NCBI RefSeq assembly: GCF_020179425.1
Contig: NZ_JAILYM010000003.1
Location: 62,001-126,000 of the forward strand
Reading direction: 5' to 3'
DNA length: 64,000 nt
Source: Novosphingobium percolationis
GTDB lineage: Bacteria > Pseudomonadota > Alphaproteobacteria > Sphingomonadales > Sphingomonadaceae
Position numbers and translations under genes: made by a program. Under the pieces are notes generated by a model. It was not told where the DNA came from. It did no database searches and saw only the letters and a list, made by a program, of their open reading frames with translations. Each line of letters starts with the position of its first letter. Position 1 is the first letter of the stretch. Shown here in pieces: positions 59,678-64,000 of this stretch.

Positions 59678-59943
59678 GCCGTAAACTCATAACCGGCACC
59701 ATCGAGGCGCCAAAATGGCGAACAGCTCGGGCCAAGGCGCCCGCCGGGAGGGCTGGTTGCCCTTCCAAGGGCGGCTTGGTTCGAGATGGAAGCCATTTTG
59801 GCGTCCCGCAGGGATTTGACCAGAAGGGCCATCTGCCGCGTCAGGAAAGCTTGAAATATCGACATATTCCTGCGCTTTCCTTCCTTGCACATGGCCCTTC
59901 TGCCTCAAACCTCGATGGTGCCGGTTATGAGTTTACGGCCTAG
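59674..59943. mobile_element. 270-bp MITE-like element with 34-bp perfect terminal inverted repeats
   Basis: The ends 59674-59707 and 59910-59943 are perfect inverted repeats of 34 bp, both tipped by CTAG. Inside are two more inverted repeats: CGCCAAAATGGC/GCCATTTTGGCG (59708-59719 with 59792-59803) and AGAAGGGCCAT/ATGGCCCTTCT (59822-59832 with 59891-59901). The RNA would fold into nested hairpins. There is no transposase; a minus-strand open frame of 72 codons lies inside. It separates two convergent operons and could also act as a bidirectional terminator. Confidence 0.85.
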
Positions 59944-60623
59944 GTCGCGCCGCCGCCCAGCCGATAGCCGATGCCCGGCTCGTTGCGGATCAGCATTGGC
60001 TGTGAAGGGTCGGACTCGACCTTCAGCCGCAGCGCGCGCACGGCGACGCGCAGGTATTCCACATCGTCGCGATGCGCCTTGCCCCAGACCTGTTCGAGCA
60101 GGGCGGCATGGGTCAGCACGCGCCCCCTTCCTTCGGTCAGGGCGCGCAGCAGCGCGAATTCCTTGGGCGTGAGCGTGACCGGTTGGTCGTGAACCAGCGC
60201 GCGGTGATGGTCGATCTCAAGCCGCACCGGGCCGAATTCGACCACGTCGGCCACCGGGGCGACCTCGCGGTTGCGCAAGGCTGCGCGCAGGCGGGCGCGC
60301 AGTTCGTCGCCGTCGAACGGCTTGGTCACGTAGTCGGTCGCGCCAAGATCGAGCGCCGTCACCTTTTCGCGCACATCGTTGCGGGCCGAGACCACGACGA
60401 TGGGCAAGGGCGCGATGCTGCGGATCGCACCAAGCAGTTCCAGTCCGTCGCGATCGGGCAGGCCCAGATCGAGCAGCACCGCGTCGATACCCCCCCTTTC
60501 GAGCAGCACGATCGCATCGCGCGCATTATGGGCGTGGGAAACCTCGTGACCATCAACCGCCAGCACCACCGTCAGCAGGCGCAGGATGGCAGGCTCATCG
60601 TCGACGCACAGGATGCGGCTCAT
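59940..60623 (-). CDS. kdpE: KdpE-like response regulator
   Basis: 227-residue OmpR-family regulator closest in pattern to KdpE: receiver with ILCVDDEPAILRLL, phospho-acceptor Asp in AVLLDLGLPDRDG (about 52), VVSARNDVREKVTALDLGATDYVTKPF, and the winged helix VTLTPKEFALLRAL ... YLRVAVRALRLKVESDPSQPMLIRNEPGIGYRL. The last part is very KdpE-like. It overlaps the kinase gene by 4 bp. Its TAG stop lies in the tip of the MITE-like element. No kdpFABC is present in the window; the neighbour is kup, so it may control Kup or a distant kdp operon. Confidence 0.88.
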   Translation of the reverse strand: MSRILCVDDEPAILRLLTVVLAVDGHEVSHAHNARDAIVLLERGGIDAVLLDLGLPDRDGLELLGAIRSIAPLPIVVVSARNDVREKVTALDLGATDYVTKPFDGDELRARLRAALRNREVAPVADVVEFGPVRLEIDHHRALVHDQPVTLTPKEFALLRALTEGRGRVLTHAALLEQVWGKAHRDDVEYLRVAVRALRLKVESDPSQPMLIRNEPGIGYRLGGGAT

Positions 60624-62053
60624 GCCGAGGGGGCCTTCGCCAGCGGCATGGCCAGCGTGAAGCGCGCGCCGCCGCCGGGCGCCTGATCGACCGAAACCGT
60701 CATGCCCATGGCATCGGACAGTCCCTTGACGATGGCAAGGCCAAGGCCGCTGCCGCTGGTACGGTCGCTGCCTTCGGCCCGCGCGAAACGCTCGAAGATG
60801 CGATCGCGTTCGGCTTCGGGCACGCCGGGCCCGTCATCGACGATGGACAGCAGCACAGCATCGGCGATGGCCCGCCCTTCCACGCGGATCAGCGCCCGGG
60901 CATGGCGCTGCGCGTTGTCGAAAAGGTTGGCGAGGATGTGGTCGAGCAGGACCGCATCTGCCCGCACGAAGGGCAGGTCGGCGCGGATGTCCCGCTGCAG
61001 CGCAACGCCGGGCCGCAGGGCCAAGCGGCCCAGCGCTTCGGTCACGGCATCGACCGGGTCGATGCTTTCCAGCGCGGGTTGCAGCGCACCGTCTTCGATC
61101 CGCGCGGCTTCGAGCAGGTCGGACAGGCTGTGTTGCAGGTGTACGGCGGCGGCCATGGCCTCGGCGGCGGAGGGGTGGTCCCGCGCCAGCAGTTCGAGCC
61201 GCCCGACCAGCACCGTCATCGGCGTGCGCAGATCGTGCGAAAGCGCGGCAAGAAGCGTCTGGCGCAGGCGGTTGCTTTCGGCCAGCAATTCGCGCTCGCG
61301 GCGCTCGGCTTCCAGCGCGTCGCGGTCGCGGCATTGGCCCAGCAGCAGCGCCAGTTGTGCAAGGTGGTCGATCTCCTGCCGTGAACGGGTGGTGCCGTCG
61401 GGCCGCTGCGCGATCGCGGCGACCGCGCGATCGCGCCGGTTGCGTGGCGCGAGCGGCAGGAACGTCCAGTCGGCGGCGGGCATCACTTCGGTGCCATGTC
61501 CGGTCACGTCGCCATTGTGCTGCGCCCAGGCAGCGGCGGCCTGATCCAGCGAGGACAGCAGGACGGAGGGCCTGATCTGCGATGGATCGGCCAGCACCTG
61601 CATCTGGCCATACCGTTCGGCGACGAGGGCGACCCCGCGGTCGAACGCGCTGGCGGCGGGATTGCCCGCGAGCGCCGCCGACAGTTCCGCAAGTTCCGCG
61701 CTCAGCCGCGCGCGGTCCAGCGCTTCGATCTCGCGGGCCTTCAGCCGCGTGGCGAGGCGGCTGGTGACCAGCGCCACGGCCACCAGCACGATCACGCTGA
61801 CCAGATTTTCCGGCGCATGGATGCGGAACGTGTAGCGCGGCGGCAGCAGGAAGAAGTTGTAGGCGGCAGCGCTCGCCAACGCGGCGAACAGCCCTGGCCC
61901 AAGGCCCCCGCGTGCGGCGGCGAACAGAACCGGCAGCAGGAACAGCAGCGCCGCCGAGGCAAGGCCCAGTACCGGCAGGAAGGTGGTGGTCGCCCAGACC
62001 ACGCCACCGACGGCGACAAGGGCGGCGAGGTAGAGGGTGAACGGGCGTTGCAT
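60620..62053 (-). CDS. Shortened KdpD-like sensor kinase
   Basis: 477-residue histidine kinase. Four closely spaced helices (about 7-100, with AALLFLLPVLFAAARGGLG and ASAAAYNFFLLPPRYTF) form the DUF4118 membrane domain of KdpD. A GAF-like part follows (AFDRGVALVAERYGQMQVLA). Then come the dimerisation domain with LLAALSHDLRTPMTVLVGRLE (His about 274) and an ATPase domain (NLFDNAQRHA, VDDGPGVPEAERDRIFERF, GSGLGLAIVKGLSDAMG). E. coli KdpD is about 890 residues and begins with a KdpD/UspA cytoplasmic domain, which is absent here. It is cotranscribed with the KdpE-like gene. Confidence 0.88.
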   Translation of the reverse strand: MQRPFTLYLAALVAVGGVVWATTTFLPVLGLASAALLFLLPVLFAAARGGLGPGLFAALASAAAYNFFLLPPRYTFRIHAPENLVSVIVLVAVALVTSRLATRLKAREIEALDRARLSAELAELSAALAGNPAASAFDRGVALVAERYGQMQVLADPSQIRPSVLLSSLDQAAAAWAQHNGDVTGHGTEVMPAADWTFLPLAPRNRRDRAVAAIAQRPDGTTRSRQEIDHLAQLALLLGQCRDRDALEAERRERELLAESNRLRQTLLAALSHDLRTPMTVLVGRLELLARDHPSAAEAMAAAVHLQHSLSDLLEAARIEDGALQPALESIDPVDAVTEALGRLALRPGVALQRDIRADLPFVRADAVLLDHILANLFDNAQRHARALIRVEGRAIADAVLLSIVDDGPGVPEAERDRIFERFARAEGSDRTSGSGLGLAIVKGLSDAMGMTVSVDQAPGGGARFTLAMPLAKAPSA

Positions 62054-62060
62054 CGTGCTG

Positions 62061-63980
62061 CTATAGCTCGATCTGGCTGCCGAGTTCGACCACCCGGTTG
62101 GGTGGGATCGAGAACCAGGCCGTCGGATCTGCGGCGTTGCGGTGCAGGAACATGTAGAGGATCGTCATCCAGCGGGGCATCGCCGCCTGCGTGCCGAAGC
62201 GGATGGCGCTGCGCCCGACGAAGAACGACGTGCCGCCGGGCCCTGAAAGCAGGCCTTCATGCCGGGCCAGATCGCTCGGAACGTCGACCGTGTCCATGTA
62301 GCCATAGCGCAGCCGGGCCTTGAGGAAGTGGTCGCTCACCCGTTCTGTCAGCAGTCGCTGCTCCGGTGCAACCCACGGGGTGGGCAGGGTTTCCACCTTC
62401 AGAAGTACGTTCGTGCGGTGCAGCGCCTTGTTGTGCTTGAGGTTGTGCAGCAACGCGGAAGGCGCGACGGTGAGATCCTGCGTGAGGAAGACGGCGGTGC
62501 CCGCGATCATCACCGGGGGGCGTGCGGCGAGCGCTGCCACCATGTCGTCGAGCCCCGCGCCTTGCGCCGCGATGCGTTCCTGCGATACGCGGCGGCCGCG
62601 CAACCAGGTGAAGATGACAATGCCCACGCCACCTGCCACCAGCAGCGGCACCCAGCCGCCTTCGGTCACGCGCAGGATGTTCGCGCCGAAGAAGAACAGG
62701 TCGAGCGACAGGAACGGCGCGATCAGCAGCGCTGCCCAGACCGGACTCCAGTGCCAGAACTTCCACGCGATGATGTAGGCAAGGCAAGTGGTGACGACCA
62801 TCGTGCCGGTCACGGCGATGCCATAGGCCGCCGCCATCGCCGTGCTCGACTGGAAGCCCATGACGAGGATCAGCACGCCGATCAGCAGCAGCCAGTTGAT
62901 GCCCGGCATGTAGATCTGCCCCATCTGGTGGGCCGAGGTCTGGCGCACGGTCATGCGCGGCAGCAGGCCCAGCGAGATCGCCTGATGCGTCAGCGAATAG
63001 GCGCCGGTGATCACCGCCTGGCTGGCGATGATCGTGGCCAGCGTGGCCAGCACCACCAGCGGCGCGCGCAAGCTGTCGGGCGCCATGATGAAGAACCAGT
63101 CGGCATTGGCCAGCGCATGCCCGCTCGCCTGCGCGGCGGCCAGCGCCTTGAGCGCGAGCGCGCCCTGGCCCAGATAGTTCAGCGTCAGCGCGGGCCAGAC
63201 GAAGGCGAGCCAGCCGAACTGGATCGGCCGACGACCGAAATGGCCCATGTCGGCGATCAGCGCCTCGGCCCCGGTCACGGTCAGGAACACCGCGCCCAGC
63301 ACGAACAGCCCGGCGATGCCGTGGCTCGACAGGAAGGCGATCGCTTCGCGCGGGTCGAAGGCGGCCATGACCTGCGGCGCTTCGGCCACGTGCCACATGC
63401 CGAGCGCGGCCAGCACCACGAACCACACCGCGCAGACCGGGCCGAACAGCCCCGCCACGCCCGACGTGCCGCGCGCCTGGAACGAGAACAGCCCGATCAG
63501 GATGCCCATGGTGATGCCAAGGATGATCGGCTGGCTCATCCCGCCAAGGCCGGGGATCGTCTTCAACCCTTCGACCGCGGACAGCACCGACAACGCCGGG
63601 GTGATGATCGCATCGCCATAGAACAGCGCGGCACCGACTGCGCCCAGCAGCAGCACGATCGTCCAGCCCAGCGCCTTGCCCGGACCTGCCGTGGCGCGCC
63701 GGGCCAGCGCCATCAGCGACAGCACGCCGCCTTCGCCGTTGTTGTCCATCCGGCTGAGGAACAGCACGTACTTCATCGTCACGACAAGGATCAGCGCCCA
63801 CAGCGCCAACGACAGCACGCCAAGGATCTCGCCCCGGTCGATCCCGTCCGAGGCGGTCTGCGCCAGCGCCTCGCGAAAGGCGTAGAGCGGGCTGGTGCCG
63901 ATGTCGCCATAGACGACGCCGATCGCGCCAAGCGTCAGGGTGGACAGGCTGTTGCGGCGATCGTGGGGCAGGTCGTGCAC
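62061..63980 (-). CDS. kup: Kup potassium transporter, true 5' end possibly outside window
   Basis: Proton-coupled low-affinity potassium uptake protein with about 12 membrane helices and a cytoplasmic C-terminal domain. Signature LTLGAIGVVYGDIGTSPLYAFREAL, GGVLSLMALARRA, YGDAIITPALSVLSAVEGLK, VTGAEALIADMGHFGRRPI and LNYLGQGAL are present. 639 residues are read from a GTG at 63980. The frame is still open to the window edge (NRSLAT before it), and Kup proteins often begin a few residues further upstream, so the real start may lie outside. It ends 7 bp before the KdpD-like gene, suggesting one potassium-related operon. Confidence 0.95.
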   Translation of the reverse strand: MHDLPHDRRNSLSTLTLGAIGVVYGDIGTSPLYAFREALAQTASDGIDRGEILGVLSLALWALILVVTMKYVLFLSRMDNNGEGGVLSLMALARRATAGPGKALGWTIVLLLGAVGAALFYGDAIITPALSVLSAVEGLKTIPGLGGMSQPIILGITMGILIGLFSFQARGTSGVAGLFGPVCAVWFVVLAALGMWHVAEAPQVMAAFDPREAIAFLSSHGIAGLFVLGAVFLTVTGAEALIADMGHFGRRPIQFGWLAFVWPALTLNYLGQGALALKALAAAQASGHALANADWFFIMAPDSLRAPLVVLATLATIIASQAVITGAYSLTHQAISLGLLPRMTVRQTSAHQMGQIYMPGINWLLLIGVLILVMGFQSSTAMAAAYGIAVTGTMVVTTCLAYIIAWKFWHWSPVWAALLIAPFLSLDLFFFGANILRVTEGGWVPLLVAGGVGIVIFTWLRGRRVSQERIAAQGAGLDDMVAALAARPPVMIAGTAVFLTQDLTVAPSALLHNLKHNKALHRTNVLLKVETLPTPWVAPEQRLLTERVSDHFLKARLRYGYMDTVDVPSDLARHEGLLSGPGGTSFFVGRSAIRFGTQAAMPRWMTILYMFLHRNAADPTAWFSIPPNRVVELGSQIEL

Positions 63981-64000
63981 GGTGGCGAGGCTCCGGTTGA

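Noticed and set aside
59674..59892. 72-codon minus-strand gene inside the MITE-like element
   Set aside because: Its C-terminal codons are read from the terminal inverted repeat, and the same tail is encoded outward on the other strand by the other repeat, so the frame is a by-product of the palindrome.

Overview
The window is a GC-rich chromosomal segment of an alphaproteobacterium, most likely a sphingomonad such as Novosphingobium. Grounds for this are the serC-serA-hisZ-purA gene set, the alphaproteobacterial-type SerC, TonB receptors starting with an IVVTAQRREQ-type plug, direct-repeat LexA boxes (GTTC-N7-GTTC / GAAC-N7-GAAC) and an imuA-imuB-dnaE2 cassette. Taxonomy is inferred from gene content only.

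Left chromosomal part (1-24.3 kb). A truncated uvrB with its own LexA box comes first. It is followed by a secreted glycosidase-like protein, a DUF3617 lipoprotein and an alpha/beta hydrolase. A four-gene Anbu operon follows (circularly permuted ATP-grasp, alpha-E, transglutaminase, Anbu protease), then an orphan FixJ-like regulator with a dead receiver and an extensin-like lipoprotein. Serine and histidine biosynthesis genes come next: serC with a serC-type RNA leader, serA and hisZ. Between hisZ and purA lie bdcA with a long palindromic operator and a TonB receptor-P450-AraC operon. purA is followed by an L,D-transpeptidase and a winged-helix protein.

Genomic island (24.3-42.9 kb). An 18.5-kb island is integrated in tRNA-Val(UAC). 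A 74-bp repeat bounds it, running from the anticodon loop through the 5' half of the tRNA and 36 bp upstream. The right end carries a tyrosine integrase, an excisionase-like protein and a Cro/XRE-type repressor; matching arm-type repeats lie inside both ends. The cargo is mostly defence: a type I restriction-modification operon with a GmrSD-like DUF262/DUF1524 gene inside it, an AbiJ-like abortive-infection gene, and an overlapping pair coding for an NdpA-like (NA37) protein and an uncharacterised membrane protein. The last pair is the best candidate for an undescribed system. The island also holds a lysE/argP-type exporter and regulator pair, an unknown 197-residue protein with decayed relatives and an RBS-masking hairpin, and an IS3 relic.

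Right chromosomal part (42.9-64 kb). An aldo/keto reductase and an NTF2-like protein precede the SOS mutasome imuA-imuB-dnaE2. A beta-CASP metallo-hydrolase follows on the other strand. Next is a heavy-metal RND efflux locus: two-component system, adaptor, pump, outer-membrane channel and a small exported protein, with the same GTCAGG-N5-GTCAGG box before the regulator and before the adaptor. A 270-bp MITE-like element with 34-bp perfect terminal inverted repeats separates this locus from a convergent set: KdpE-like regulator, shortened KdpD-like kinase and Kup potassium transporter, the last running to the window edge.
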